From assembly GCA_900404475.1 (NCBI GenBank), contig OUQQ01000435.1, positions 1-17,596 on the forward strand: a DNA stretch of 17,596 bases, given 5' to 3'. Shown piece after piece: positions 1 through 10,775 of this stretch. Under the pieces are notes generated by a model. It saw nothing but the letters and a program-made list of their open reading frames with translations. It did no database searches and was not told the origin of the DNA. Each line of letters begins with the position of its first letter. The first letter of the stretch is position 1. Position numbers and translations under genes: made by a program. This DNA is from Spongospora subterranea (lineage: Eukaryota; Endomyxa; Phytomyxea; Plasmodiophorida; Plasmodiophoridae).

Positions 1-8
1 CAAAAGAC

Positions 9-275
9 TCACTTCCTGATGTTCAGGAATAATTGTAGTTCGATTGTTGAATCGAGACAGATCCAGGTGGTGTTGCCTCTCTCTCGGGTGGCGATCTGGG
101 CTCTGGTGATCGCCCGGCAAATCTCTGTCCCTGCATTGTCGAGGGAGTACCTGTTGATTGTTGAGAGGACGTGATATTGATCACGAGAGCTCCTATAAGC
201 AACTAGACATGAAGACAATAGCAGGTTTAACAGCAATAAATCTAATAGATTGAGCAAAAAAATCAGGTTGATCAT
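9..275 (-). other. Possible small secreted-peptide reading frame (doubtful)
   Basis: An ATG at 275 (minus) opens an 88-codon frame ending at 9. Its first ~25 residues are very Leu/Ile-rich (MINLIFLLNLLDLLLLNLLL), as in a signal peptide or membrane segment, and a polar stretch follows. A GT that could serve as a splice donor lies after the codons for STINR. I recognise no family. An AT-rich stretch can give such a hydrophobic run by chance, and the opposite strand has a similar short hydrophobic frame at 368-471. Treat it as a candidate only. Confidence 0.15.
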
Positions 276-610
276 TGGACCATGGGCAGAAACTTCACCA
301 CAGAAATTATGTTGTATCAATTTTGAAAAGAGGTCTAAGGGTTTCCCTGGCCGTACCGGCCCCGGCATGATGTTTCTGCACGTCATGGTGTTGGCTATTG
401 TCTTCCTTAATCAAGGGCTGTTGGAATTAGGCCATAATCAATCTTCCGCTTATCTGTTGAATACATATTGATATCATCGAGACGAACCCGACCCGTCTGT
501 TTCGTCTGGCGTGTTTCTTCGTGTCAATCGAAATAAACACCTACTGTGGTCGTTACCAATCACCTGCTTGTCGATGGCTCGCCGCCTTCGAAAAGAGTAC
601 AACGTTATCG

Positions 611-976
611 TCATCCGCAACGTCGTCTCCGCTGCATCCCGTCGGTGTGTCCAATAGACGCAAGCGAAGGCTTACGCGTCGCGAGTACGATGACAATGGG
701 CCAAATGAGCTTTGGAATTTCGACCAAAATGATAAGCTTCGACATTTCGGGTTTGAATCTCACGATTGCATTGTTGGGTGGTCCAGGAAAATGTTTCGGG
801 CCAAATAATCGCATTCCTGAGTAGTTCCTTACGAAGCAATATTGGGAGTAGGGTGCATACCTGCTTGTCAACGGTCTGATGGCGGTTCCGAGAATGTGCT
901 CTGGCTGGCAGGTGTGCAACAGTGATTCAATGGCGAAACAGCACATCTGTTTGGACTCACTGTGGCCAACCAACAA
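611..976 (-). other. Unassigned open segment with one plausible intron
   Basis: This minus-strand frame is 121 codons long. A good donor (CAG|GTATGC, near 862) and an acceptor (CTCAG, near 820) would remove about 45 bases, similar to the shortest introns of the neighbouring genes. The frame stays open on both sides. I see no recognisable domain, and the plus strand is also open over much of the same DNA. It could be an exon pair of a lineage-specific gene or chance. Confidence 0.13.
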
Positions 977-1111
977 ATTGACGCACGGTGGAAATCAAAT
1001 GTATTCCTGCGGAACCGACTTCTGGATCGTTTTTTTTAACCTCGATATCGTGGCAATAACAGTGCCGATGACGAATTTTGGCGCTGGTGCTGCGTATTTG
1101 TTTTGGGCAGT

Positions 1112-2058
1112 TTAATCCTGGATGAGATATTCATGGAACTCAAAGTGTGTCCTCACCCACTGCACCCTGGTCTTCACATGCAGATTCGCTAAATAGATGG
1201 AAGGACAGCTACTTATCATGTTCGTACTGGATATCAGGAGTGCAAAGGTTTGGGCCTTGTCGGTTTCAGCAACACCCGGATACTCTGGACCGCTATCCAT
1301 CATTGCAGTCTTCCATGATCCTCCCATGTTTTCAAACGTGTTCTTGGATTCACTCAAGATGATGCCTGTGACAATTATTTGCTCCGACCATCGACATTTG
1401 AAAAATCCATCATTTGTATCCTGCTTTTTTGCCTTGTTTCCCATTTGCGTCGAGGAGTAGGTGTCTGGTGAAAAGACCAGTTTTGTCGTGTTTTATGTTC
1501 CGTTAATATTTGAAATCGGCACGTTGTGCCACATATCCACATTCGCAAAAAAGCACCGCCATTCCCACCATTGACATAGCCTATTCCATGATTGTCCTTT
1601 GCGTAAATCGGTAAGTATTTCGTGTTGGCCACCTGGACTCAATCAACCGTACCAAAGTCCCAAAGTCTTTCGTCACCTCAGTGTATTCTTCCTCTCTCTA
1701 ACTCTCTGTTCGTAAAGTGAACAGATTTCACAAAATCCTCCCACACAATCCGAATTCGTCCATACAAAATCGCAAATCCTATTTCTCTCGACAAAATGAC
1801 AGCGTTGAACGGTGCATAGCTCTTGTCTCCAGAAGACCTGGTTATAGGAAGACACTCTCGCAAGGGTCGACCAGCTCTACCGTCCTTTCTTGGACCGTTG
1901 GAAAACTCAACCGTGCATTCATGTTCCACCGCGATCATGATCAATGAGGATAGACTCGCATCCGAATCCTTTCGATTCCAATGTGAAGAGATTTTTACAC
2001 ATACAGTATCTGAATACGAACGCGGAGCACCATCCCTTAAGAGAAGGTGATCGAACAC
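1112..2058 (-). other. Unassigned, possibly decayed spliced gene
   Basis: Three open minus-strand segments follow one another: 2058-1678, 1632-1375 and 1444-1112. Plausible acceptors stand directly before the second (GTCCAG at 1633) and the third (AAAAGCAG near 1419). The middle segment contains a Gly/Asn-rich run (GYVNGGNGGAF), and the last ends in alternating hydrophobic residues (LHVKTRVQWVRTHFEFHEYL), which suggests beta strands. I could not build one phase-consistent model across all three: the first segment meets a stop next to its donor, and the middle one seems to need a frame change. No family was recognised. It may be a degenerate gene, a remnant of inserted DNA or chance. Confidence 0.2.
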
Positions 2059-2229
2059 GTTTTGCGGAAGACAACACGCAGCTGTGGCATTTTTCTGACG
2101 ATGATACGGTGTTGACCTGATGATTTGGTCCCAGGATTTGACGATGCGAAAGAAACTGGAAGATTGTGCAGAGGGATCGATAATAGGTCAACAAAACAAA
2201 AACATACAATAAACAAGTTGTATAAGTAG

Positions 2230-5200
2230 CTAAATTCGTACAATATCAGCGCTGATTCTAGAGCTGACGGGTCCATCACCAGGTCGGATTGAGATACGCG
2301 AATATGTGCCAGGGCTGCTGGCACCCTTGAGTAACCGACCAGGGTTAACACAGACCGTGTCATTGATGACACGAGCGAATTGCGCCAGCGTCGAGGGCAA
2401 TAGCATCAGATCGGGGCCCTGGGTCAAAGCGAATTTCGACAGATGTGTCCAGTCGATCGAGGCGGTCGGCGGTGGGGCAAGCAATGGGTAAAAGCTTCGC
2501 TGTGAAATTAAGGCGGCGCATAATGACGACATACGATTCTGTTGACTTCCTACACCATCGAAGGTTCAGTCATTTGTGTCCATAGCAATTACTTAAAAAA
2601 AAAACAAAAGAAAAATGAAACGAAAATAAGGAGTCACTGAATAGGTGGCGTTAAAAAACAATGAGAAAAAAAATACAAATGTGGAAGAAACTGAAGTCAT
2701 TGTGACGAAAAGTTACTATGCACGGACCGGGGGCAGTTTTGAGAATCGAGTTTGAGGCAAGATCAAACATGATATCGTGAGTGGAAGCGGCCAGAGTAAT
2801 GGGCCCAAGAGTAAACTGACACGGGTTAGGAAGATGGCGGACCTGAAGAGCACAATAGGATAGAATCATTAGCAATACACATTGGAAATGAAACAGAACC
2901 TTTGATGACGAATCGGGAAAGGGCGGCTGAGGGAAGCAGGCTACATGCATGGATTCACGAACGTGGGGTAGGGTCAGGACAACAGTTCGGACAGATTGTA
3001 GGCGGTTGGTGATCAATGTCCAAAGCTCCCGTCGCACCTCTAATGGATCCTGCTCACGTTTATGAGTTTACGCAATCGGGAAGTGTTTTCGATATTTTAC
3101 TTGTTCGGGGACAGTTACGTTGTCCAAGTCAACGAACGGTCCACATAATATTAGATAATCGGGTGTTCGTTCGATAACCACGTCCAGCAAATCGATTAAT
3201 GCAGAAAACATCAGGTCTCCCTGAAAGGTGAAAGGCCCACTGGCCACAACCAAAGAGAGTCCTGTACAATACACAACATCCACATTACAAAGACCATTTC
3301 CAAATTGGAAGTGACAGCGCTGGAATTTACAAAGCGTTTAGCTTAAAGAGACCATGAAACAATTGGGTTGATGCACAGGAAATTAAAAAAGGGGAAACAA
3401 AGTGAAAAAACATAAGAGAAGTATTCTTGAACGATTCAAAGAGTAAATGGTTGCGGTTATGGGAAAATGATACCGAAACAAACCTAAAGTTGATACAGGC
3501 AAGGATGGCCTCGGTAGTGGAGACGGAACAATGATGTCCTGTGCAATCAGGCGCGACCCAGTTGGATTGAACCCACGAACAAGACAGACCGCACCAGGAA
3601 ACAAGGTATATTCGGCTTCGGAATGTGTGGGCAACGTTATTTGAACCTATAAAAATCGACAAAACTATCAAATTGTTTGCAAAATTGGAACAAAGGAGAT
3701 GCTAATATTAAGCAAAACAAACACATGATGATAACGAAATTTCGATAAAATTTCACTACAGCTGAAGTTTCTGGAGAAAAATATTACGCGTTCAGGGCCA
3801 TTCTGCAGCCAGGTATCAGAGGCATGGAGCTTCTCGGCCGCATTCATGGCGAGAATACGACCGCCACAGACAACCTGCGTCGGCGAGGGAGTACAAAGAG
3901 AACAGAGGGTACCAGTGAAGGAGGAAACATCGTCACCGGCAGCGCCGCCATCTAAGATAATATCCTTGACGTCACTTTCTTGGATATCACCATCGTTGTC
4001 CATAGTGCTACCAGCAGCAACCTCTTTGTCGATGATGCTTTGCAGCAAAGCGTCAACGCGCGATTCGATTACTAAGCATTGCAGGGTTAAGAGCAAATAA
4101 TCATTGCAACACCAAAAAGAGAGCAATGATCTGACTTGAACCGAACATATGCTATTGAAATCATTCAGTTTGCAAACAGATGCGCTGGTGATGAAACCAA
4201 TTGAACTAAGAACGGAGAACGAATGAGCAATTTGAAAAGTCAACGCACAGCAAAGAGCCTGAGTCGACAATTAAAAATTTCCCCAAGAGAAAAAAAATTG
4301 TAACGGAAAGTAGGATTGATCGAAATTGGGAATCACCGGACAGAACTGACTTTGGGGAACTACATCTTTCTGTTGATGCATATATAGGAATGGCGTGCCC
4401 ACACAAGAAGCATTCAGTGAGAGCGAAACAGGTTCGGAGTGAATCGCTGAATCGGAATCGTCTGTCGCCATCTCGTCGGAACAACCACCATTGAGCTCTT
4501 GAATCACACGACCCTTGTTTGTCCGATTCGTGTACGACCCGGGCGCTCCAGCAGGAGAACTGAATAGCGTTGGCGACATGAAACTGTACGACAAAGTGTT
4601 AAGAAACGATCGATACTAGAGCAAAACACAGCGTTTAAAAGTATTGTTGCGGATTTACAAGATCAAAAGATGGATTACGAATTAGATACTGACAAAACAG
4701 GAATAGTAAAACCATTGAACAAACTCATAAATCAATCAGAAGAGTGATGAAACATTGTTGTGGAAGAACCTGTTGGGTTTCTGCTGTTTAGGATGAAGAA
4801 GGGTGTTTAGAACCGCATTCCGTTGGCTAACGGGAGTCGAGTCAGGGCGAGGGCGCTGGGAATCACGAGATGGTGTCTGAGGCAACGCGGTTGGATGAAT
4901 CAGGGATGCCGTCGAGGCGTGCAGTTTGGCGCTTGCAACAGGAGCTGACGCCGCTTGCCTTAGACGACTGGCGTTCTCACAGTGCAGTTGGGCTTCCAGA
5001 TCCGATAGTTTCGCCAAAGTCACGTTGCTTTCGATCTTGTGATTGAACGCGTAGGCCAACCATTCGTTAACCAATGAATCACCATCAATGTTGAATAACG
5101 AGCACAGGTTTAAGCCTATTTGTTCACAATCGATAAAGAATAACACATTAACCGATCTATGAGAAAAGCAGAAAAAAAAAGGAAGAAATAGTTAAACATT

Positions 5201-5425
5201 AAAGACAGGAGAAGGGCGGATCATTCAAAGAAATTTGTCTAAAAAACTAATTTTTTGAGAGTTCTATTGAGAATTTAAGACAATGAATGTTTGAGAGTTC
5301 TGGTGAAATATTCACGATGATGATGGGATTCATTTACATTTGTCAACGATTAATTTGTCAGTCCGGGGATCGAGTTCAAGACCGGAGATGATATCGGCGA
5401 GATTATGTGATGGATCGGGAGCCAT
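2230..5425 (-). CDS. POLA2: DNA polymerase alpha-primase subunit B (POLA2-type), complete, nine exons
   Basis: This is the non-catalytic B subunit of nuclear DNA polymerase alpha-primase, which tethers and regulates the polymerase during priming. Exons (minus): 5425-5338, 5115-4770, 4583-4351, 4071-3788, 3646-3484, 3261-3101, 3049-2900, 2842-2717, 2538-2230, with TAG at 2232-2230. Phases agree at every join and give 619 residues (human protein about 598). Residues ~1-65 match the helical N-terminal domain (LADIISGLELD, SLVNEWLAYAF). A Ser/Pro-rich linker with TP sites follows, then an OB-type region holding EYTLFPGAVCLVRGFNPTG. The inactive phosphoesterase domain shows VVASGPF (~376-382), LILCGPFVD (~408-416) and FPQPPFP. 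The C terminus has SQRSFYPLLAPP and VCVNPGRLLKG (~579-589). The exon 8/9 join is the least certain: GTAACT at 2716 with CAACAG at 2539 keeps the frame, but GTGTAG at 2550 is an alternative acceptor. No AATAAA follows the stop closely. Family assignment is firm; it rests on recall of the human protein. Confidence 0.94.
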
Positions 5426-5906
5426 TCTATCTCACAATGACTGGGTAATTCGGGACAATCACAGGTCGGTCTCTCTCTGTCTCGCTCTCTCTTTTTCCCA
5501 CCTGCCGCTTCGGCCAACCCTATGGCGCTATCACTCGACACACCAAATGATCCCAGTTGCCCCAGGGAATACCACCGATGAAGTTAAATAGAGTAAACGA
5601 CGAGGCGCTGTCGACCTGAATTGGACAGGGGAGGTGGCGGCGTTGGGTCTACGGCGCTACGCCTATGGCGCTACGCCTACGGCTGTACGGCATCCCTGAC
5701 GGCGGCACCGCCACAGCGACCTGCAAATGATATCGCTCGTGGCCTCTGCACCCGTTTGGTCTTAGCTGGTCTTTTCACTTCAATTAATCCTGACATGGTT
5801 CGGAACATCCCAGCTTATCTACCAGATCACTCTTCGATTCTTCTTCATTCTTATCATTCAAAATACAATATTGGTGACGTGTATTGCATCATGTTTTTGT
5901 CTCGTA
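5426..5906. other. Intergenic region with CT-rich tract, 5' of POLA2
   Basis: This stretch separates the POLA2 start codon from the end of the CmcJ-like pseudogene. It holds a CT-rich simple repeat at about 5465-5493 and a GC-rich 14-bp tandem repeat at 5650-5691. A promoter for POLA2 would be expected here, but I see no convincing TATA box. The plus-strand frame at 5621-6061 starts at a TTG, runs through the tandem repeat and overlaps the pseudogene in antisense, so I do not call it a gene. Confidence 0.4.
5650..5691. repeat. 14-bp GC-rich tandem repeat, three copies
   Basis: The units are TACGGCGCTACGCC, TATGGCGCTACGCC and a diverged TACGGCTGTACGGC, head to tail. The first two differ at one base. 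Each of these has GGCG facing CGCC and could fold back on itself. It is a short minisatellite in the POLA2 5' flank. Confidence 0.75.
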
Positions 5907-7128
5907 TCACGAAGAGGACAAAGAACCGAAATCGACATCAGGCTGGACGATCATCACTCGTCTATCAAAGGATAATCGCGGACTGGCTTTCGCAAGATTC
6001 AACGGGTGAATGGACGACACTGCTTCAATTACAGACATATATCTCGTCAAACGTCATATAGTATATCGTGTACCACTGAATTTTGAATTAATCTGTAGGA
6101 GAGACCTCCAACTTGATTGAAGGTGGCTGCTGACTTCCTGAGACGACCAATGGCGAACACGGCACGATGTGTGAACGCCAACGATTTAACCGTCTCAATG
6201 GGCACCCAACCATTCATTAGATGAACGAGGGTCGACGTGTCAAGTGCCAATCGCTCGATATCACCATCATATGCTAAGAGAGCAGTTTGTTTCATCAGAC
6301 CATTGTTTGCTAAGTTAAATATGACATGCGAGAACCTACTGGAGGTCGCATCAAATCCTTAAAATTCACATCGCGATCAGAATCTTTATGCGCAAAGTTG
6401 TTTTAATCGTCGCCTTGACCTCGATGATAATCGTTGAGCGAAACCAGTATCCAGTCGGAATGATCGCCTTTGACTGCATCATGTATTGTCCCCTGAAAAT
6501 TAAACTACCCAGCTCATGATCACTCGTGGGTCTTATCTTATTTTTTTGAGCTCGTGTAAATTTAAAAAAATTTCAAATCCAATCTATGTTGTCATCACAT
6601 CGGTCCATTCCTTTGAACGGTGCTATCTCTTTTGGGATCTCCATTGGCTCCAACTGAACGGGATGAGATATCTTCTTGTTTTTCCTTTATTCTACATACG
6701 TCTGAGCAGAAGATTTCCGAGAAAACCTGTTTATTATTTCCAAAACTTTGACCACTAATTGTAATGCACAACAATTGCAGCACAACTCATCAGAAAGAGC
6801 CATTGCCTAAACCCTTTAGACTGACGTGTGGAATCGCAGGCAACCTGCGATCAACGGAGAGTGTCGAGGGAGGTGGCAAATGACATCAAGTCGTGAACGG
6901 GCGGTTCAGAGAGCGAATGTCCACACGACATGTTCATATATTGTTGCCGTCCCAAATTTCCCAGAAACATTTTGAAAACAGTAGTAAGCTTGGCCCGTTG
7001 GCCGTAAATTCATTCTGCTTTCAACCCCAAATTTCGTCCGATTTTTTTCAATGGTGGTAAACTTTGAACCGTCTGCTTTTTTCGTGACACTTGACAAATT
7101 TGACGTCGAGATTACTCCTTTTGCTCAT
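5907..7128 (-). pseudogene. Decayed CmcJ/AsaB-type oxidoreductase, paralogue of the gene at 16934
   Basis: Blocks on the minus strand match, in order, the intact gene at the right edge and then the rest of the CmcJ/AsaB family pattern. MSKRSNLDVKFVKCHEK begins at 7128, and ADGSKF...KFGVESRM follows after a one-base slip in an A-run near 7083. HDLMSFATSLDTLR lies near 6895-6854. HDAVKGDHSDWILV and AHKDSDRD lie at 6492-6340. LAYDGDIERLAL and HLMNGWVPIETVKSLAF lie at 6280-6170. FDEIYVCN lies at 6051, corresponding to the family's MTPDE..LFKCYDS. SPRLSFDRRVMIV lies near 5987, corresponding to PRESIEVRALV. Breaks: TGA at 6853-6851, TAA at 6405-6403, TGA after FDEIYVCN, and changes of frame between blocks. 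About 360 bases without similarity separate two blocks and could be an intron (AATTTTCAG precedes 6492) or an insertion. Homology to the right-edge gene is clear; the family name is inferred from remembered motifs. Confidence 0.65.
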
Positions 7129-7790
7129 GTGTTCCAGCCCTTCTTCGTCTGACTACGATGGGTTTCTGTTGAGGGATTTTTCTCGAAATGTACGACCTTC
7201 TGATAACGGGAGCAACTTATGCAGCTTCTATCATGATCATAGCCGTTGTGGGTACTCCGCTAATTACTGCCCGAGCGACAAGAAAAGAGCTGTTCTGATA
7301 TCGGATGCCGCCAATAAGCGGAGGGGCAAAGGAACGGAGCCTCACCCAAGGAAGCGCCCATCGTGACTGCCGATCCGCTACCGCCAAAAATGTTCGATCA
7401 CAAAACCCGGGCTGTGAAGACTTTCAAACGACATTGTTGTTCAGTAATTAACTAATAGTAGTTATGGACACCGATCATGGTGTTCACAGTAGGCCTTCAA
7501 CGAAATTGAAGTGCAGATATGGACACGAAATCTTTCGAATGTCAGGGCTGAGCAAGGTCCGATGAAGTAAACCAAACGGTGTACAGATATGGGCGTGAGA
7601 AAGGTGAGGAAGAGAAGGGGGCTTTGAGGAAGTGTGGTGTATTGTCTGATACAAGCCAACGAGACAGCCACAAGCGTTTTCCGGGACACGATTGTTTCGC
7701 CTGGCCAATGCGCTACAGACTTCGATTGGGTGATCTCTGTCCCCGATTTAACCGCACAGATCGTTCTCCCGGCGGCGTGCTCTTTCCGAT
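7129..7790. other. Stretch without a supportable gene
   Basis: Several overlapping frames of 60-160 codons exist on both strands, none with a recognisable motif or a consistent splice pattern. A plus-strand frame at 7091-7366 begins at a TTG and has a short Leu-rich run, but it overlaps the decayed gene in antisense. I see nothing further here. Confidence 0.3.
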
Positions 7791-7794
7791 CGTC

Positions 7795-8155
7795 CAGGCG
7801 CAGTCTGAAATATTGTTTTGGATGGTGTAAAGCATCATGGGATCGTTCGGAAATCCTAGCGCCGGTTGCTGGGGCTTTGGTGAAAGGTAACCTCGACATT
7901 CGCTGCCGTTCGATGATTCGGTCGCCACACTTGATTGCGGTCATGAACAAGCCTTGTATCCGTCGCTTCTGGGCACGTCAACAACAAGGTCCTTCACCTT
8001 CTCGTCTACGTCTTCCGGAACTGATGCTTTGCCGCGACGCCGTCCCGGTCGAACGGCAACAAAAACGTCGAGGTTATTATCTTTTCAAATCCCAGCAACG
8101 GGCGCTCGGATATCCGAACAACCCGATGATCCTTTTCCACCTTTCTCACGTCAAT
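7795..8155. repeat. Imperfect inverted duplication, arms ~120 bp
   Basis: The DNA at about 7795-7925, read on the minus strand, resembles about 8035-8155 read on the plus strand. Shared pieces include TCGAACGGCA, CGTCGAGGTTA or GTCGAGGTTA, CCCAGCAAC.GGCGCT.GGAT and CCGAAC.A.CC.ATGATSCTTT. By eye the identity is about 75 percent, with small gaps and a spacer of about 110 bases. Two frames are conserved between the arms (for example QQPALGFPNDPM against QQRALGYPNNPM), which suggests the parent sequence may once have been coding or is a mobile element. No transposase or terminal repeats are visible. Confidence 0.65.
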
Positions 8156-8231
8156 ATCAATGAACGTTTTGGTTTATCTCAGATGAATCTTGCTCAGCCC
8201 TAATATCAAGCGTACAACGTGAAAATTGGAA

Positions 8232-8237
8232 TTTATT
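8232..8237 (-). promoter_or_regulatory. Poly(A) signal AATAAA of the ALDH6A1-type gene
   Basis: A canonical AATAAA on the minus strand lies 12 bases after the TGA stop at 8252-8250. Its position fits a very short 3' UTR and supports exon 10 as the true last exon. Confidence 0.7.
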
Positions 8238-8249
8238 TTGGGATTGCGG

Positions 8250-10775
8250 TCATTTCAGAATCGGCATAGCTGTGTTCATCTTCTCAGCGCTTAGCAGTGG
8301 GGAACGCCAATTCGACGTAATCTAACGAAAATTAGTGGAACATCAAGGTAATTAGTCAAATGATTACCGTTTTGATTTGAGAGTAGAAATGAACTCCTTC
8401 CTTTCCGTAGAAATGGTTCGACCCGACAAAAGAGCCACGTGATCCCTGATTCCAGCAATGCTTAGTTCGTTCAAGTCCAACAAAAACCATAGTGGACGCA
8501 ATTGCCAATGTGGAGTCCAATAGGGTAAACATATCAATATCTTGTCATAAATTTGTCGTCTGACATGATATACGAGATGACAACGAAACAAATTCTCAAA
8601 AGATGAAGAGAAGAACTCTGGTGCTTACCGTAAAGCTGAAAAAGGGTAGAGGAACTGGAATTGGTAGATTGACCCCAACTTGGCCAACATCAATAGAAAA
8701 TTGGTATTTTCGAGCAGAATATCCGGAGCTCGTAAAGATAGCGCACCCGTTTCCATGGGGATTTTCGTTAGTGAAAGCAATCGCCTGCTCTAAAGAATCT
8801 GCTTGCGTGACCAGTAGCACAGGGCCAAATATTTCCTAGCAGCGACAAATCGATCAATCAAGCGGTAACGCGTTTTCAGCAATGAGACCAAAAGTAGAGG
8901 TATATGAACAAACGGAGCGAAAAAAAAACAGAAGTGTGAAAGCGAGAACCAAAAACATGTTGCCACCTGTTTATAAGCTTCCATGTCGGGAGTCACGTTG
9001 CTGAGAATCGTTGGACCTAAGAAACTGCCCTGCAAGACGGAACACTTTGAACTCGATCGCTATGTGGATTCAACACCTTACCTGAGGATATTTGGGATGC
9101 TTGAAATTGCGTCCGTCTAGGACGAGCTTCGCGCCTTGAGCAACCGCATCGTCGATAAGCTTATGGGCACGTTTGACGGCTTGTGGTGAAATCATCGGTC
9201 CCAAATGTGATGAAGGCTCGTCACCAGCACCCACTTTTAATGACTCCGCCTTTCGTTTGAGAGCATCAAGATTTTTGATTGAATCGCCTACAAACACGGC
9301 AACGGACAAAGCCATGCAGCGTTGACCGGATGCGCCAAATGCTGCAGCGCATAACGAATTTACCACCATTTCCGGATCCGCATCCGGCAAAATAGTGCAG
9401 TGGTTTTTAGCACCTAAATTCGCCTAGAAAAAGTCGCAATGTTAGCTGCTGGTTATGAAACATGACAAATCAGACAGAGTGCAACCGGATTCAAACACGC
9501 GCAAACATTGCACTCTATATATATAAAGAGTTTCCTGGTTAAGGAATTGAAACGCTGAACATGCCGAAAAAAATGAAGACCTGGACACGCTTGCCGGTTG
9601 CGGATGCTCGCGAATGAATATGATGTCCGGCAACAGAAGATCCGACAAAAGAGATAGCACGAATATCTTTGTCATCACAGATAAAGTTGACAGCTGGCTT
9701 TCCTCCATGAATAATATTCAAGACACCGTTTGGAAGACCGGCTTCAGAAGCCTAAATGTCCAGTCGGTGAAAAAGTGTGACTGATGAGAATCAGATAGAA
9801 ATGACAAAAAACCAAGTACCAGCTCGGCCAAAATCATTGCAGCAGAGGGCGTCCTTTCCGACGGCTTGAGTACGAAGGTATTGCCGACAGTGACTGCAAC
9901 AGGAAACATCCAGAGCGGGATCATCGCAGGAAAATTGAATGGCGCAATACCGGCACATACTCCTGGTGTCACTGCATTTAGATAGGGCGAGACATTCATT
10001 GAAAGCAATGCTGATTATATAACACCTTCAGCTGTTGTGCTACAACATCCAAATCAGGAAGACTGGCATCAGAGTGCAGAATTTTGTTATGCACGATTCA
10101 TTTAACAAACCAGGCAAGATTAAAACTTGAGGAAAATTTCAAAACGCAAGCAATATTCAAACGTACGTGAGGAAACAAGAATATTTACCTAAAGGCTGAC
10201 GATAGCTATATGTATCAATGTCTTGAGAAACATTCTCGACCGTTTCCCCCATCATGAGTGATGCCAGGGCGCAGCAGTGCTCTACCACTTCTAAGCCCCT
10301 AGTTACGTCTCCGATGGCATCGGCATAGATTTTCCCGTTTTCTTCAACTGTGTCCGCCGTTTAAGGAAGACATTGCGGGAACAGCAAATTAAAAGTACCA
10401 ATGGACTCAGCAAGTCGATCCATATTGGTTCGAAGAAGACTTTGATACTTGAACATAATCCGTTGTCGGGTGGTGATGGGTGTCATTCGCCACCTGATTG
10501 TCAAATCAATAATCTGTCGCGATGTGTTTTAACACTGCACACTACTCTGGAAAGGCTTCCTTTGCTGCTTGAACCGCTGCCTTCATTTCGTCTGGCGTCG
10601 ATTCGGGTACCGATGCCAATACAGCTTGCGTCACCGGATTGTGGACGGAATGCGAGGGAGCAGTCGATTTGGATTGGACGGTCTTTCCTTTAATCCAGAG
10701 TGGTATTTGGGTGGAGAACGATGAATAGTCGGCCCGGCATCTCACATTATATGTTGAAATACTCAACATCCTCAT
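8250..10775 (-). CDS. ALDH6A1: Mitochondrial methylmalonate-semialdehyde dehydrogenase (ALDH6A1-type), complete, ten exons
   Basis: This enzyme converts methylmalonate or malonate semialdehyde to propionyl- or acetyl-CoA with NAD+ and CoA, in valine, thymine and beta-alanine breakdown. Exons (minus): 10775-10546, 10493-10399, 10347-10189, 9962-9820, 9751-9581, 9423-9082, 9029-8967, 8835-8629, 8445-8368, 8321-8250 (TGA). All joins are GT-AG and phase-consistent, giving 519 residues (human 535). Residues 1-~22 ([20 protein letters not shown], Arg/Ser-rich, no acidic residue before D16) look like a mitochondrial presequence. [17 protein letters not shown] and [10 protein letters not shown] mark the NAD fold. 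[12 protein letters not shown] holds the catalytic Cys at about 302. ANLGAKNH places Asn at about 268, where hydrolytic aldehyde dehydrogenases have the general-base Glu; this is the known CoA-acylating signature of the family. [28 protein letters not shown] and [15 protein letters not shown] complete the C terminus. If the donor at 8367 were not used, translation would stop four codons later; the downstream exon matches the family C terminus (KTITSNW), so splicing is preferred. Confidence 0.96.

Noticed and set aside
2306..2491. Plus-strand frame inside POLA2
   Set aside because: It is the complement of the conserved last exon and has no independent support.
5621..6061. 146-codon plus-strand frame starting between POLA2 and the decayed CmcJ-like gene
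   Set aside because: It starts at a TTG, its first part is the 14-bp tandem repeat in translation, and its second part is antisense to conserved blocks of the pseudogene.
8341..8368. Stop of the dehydrogenase gene at the TGA four codons past exon 9
   Set aside because: A GTAATC donor precedes it, and the next exon after TTAG restores the family C terminus (KTITSNW) in phase, followed by AATAAA.
10373..10693. 106-codon plus-strand frame
   Set aside because: It is antisense to exons 1 and 2 of the methylmalonate-semialdehyde dehydrogenase gene and has no motif of its own.
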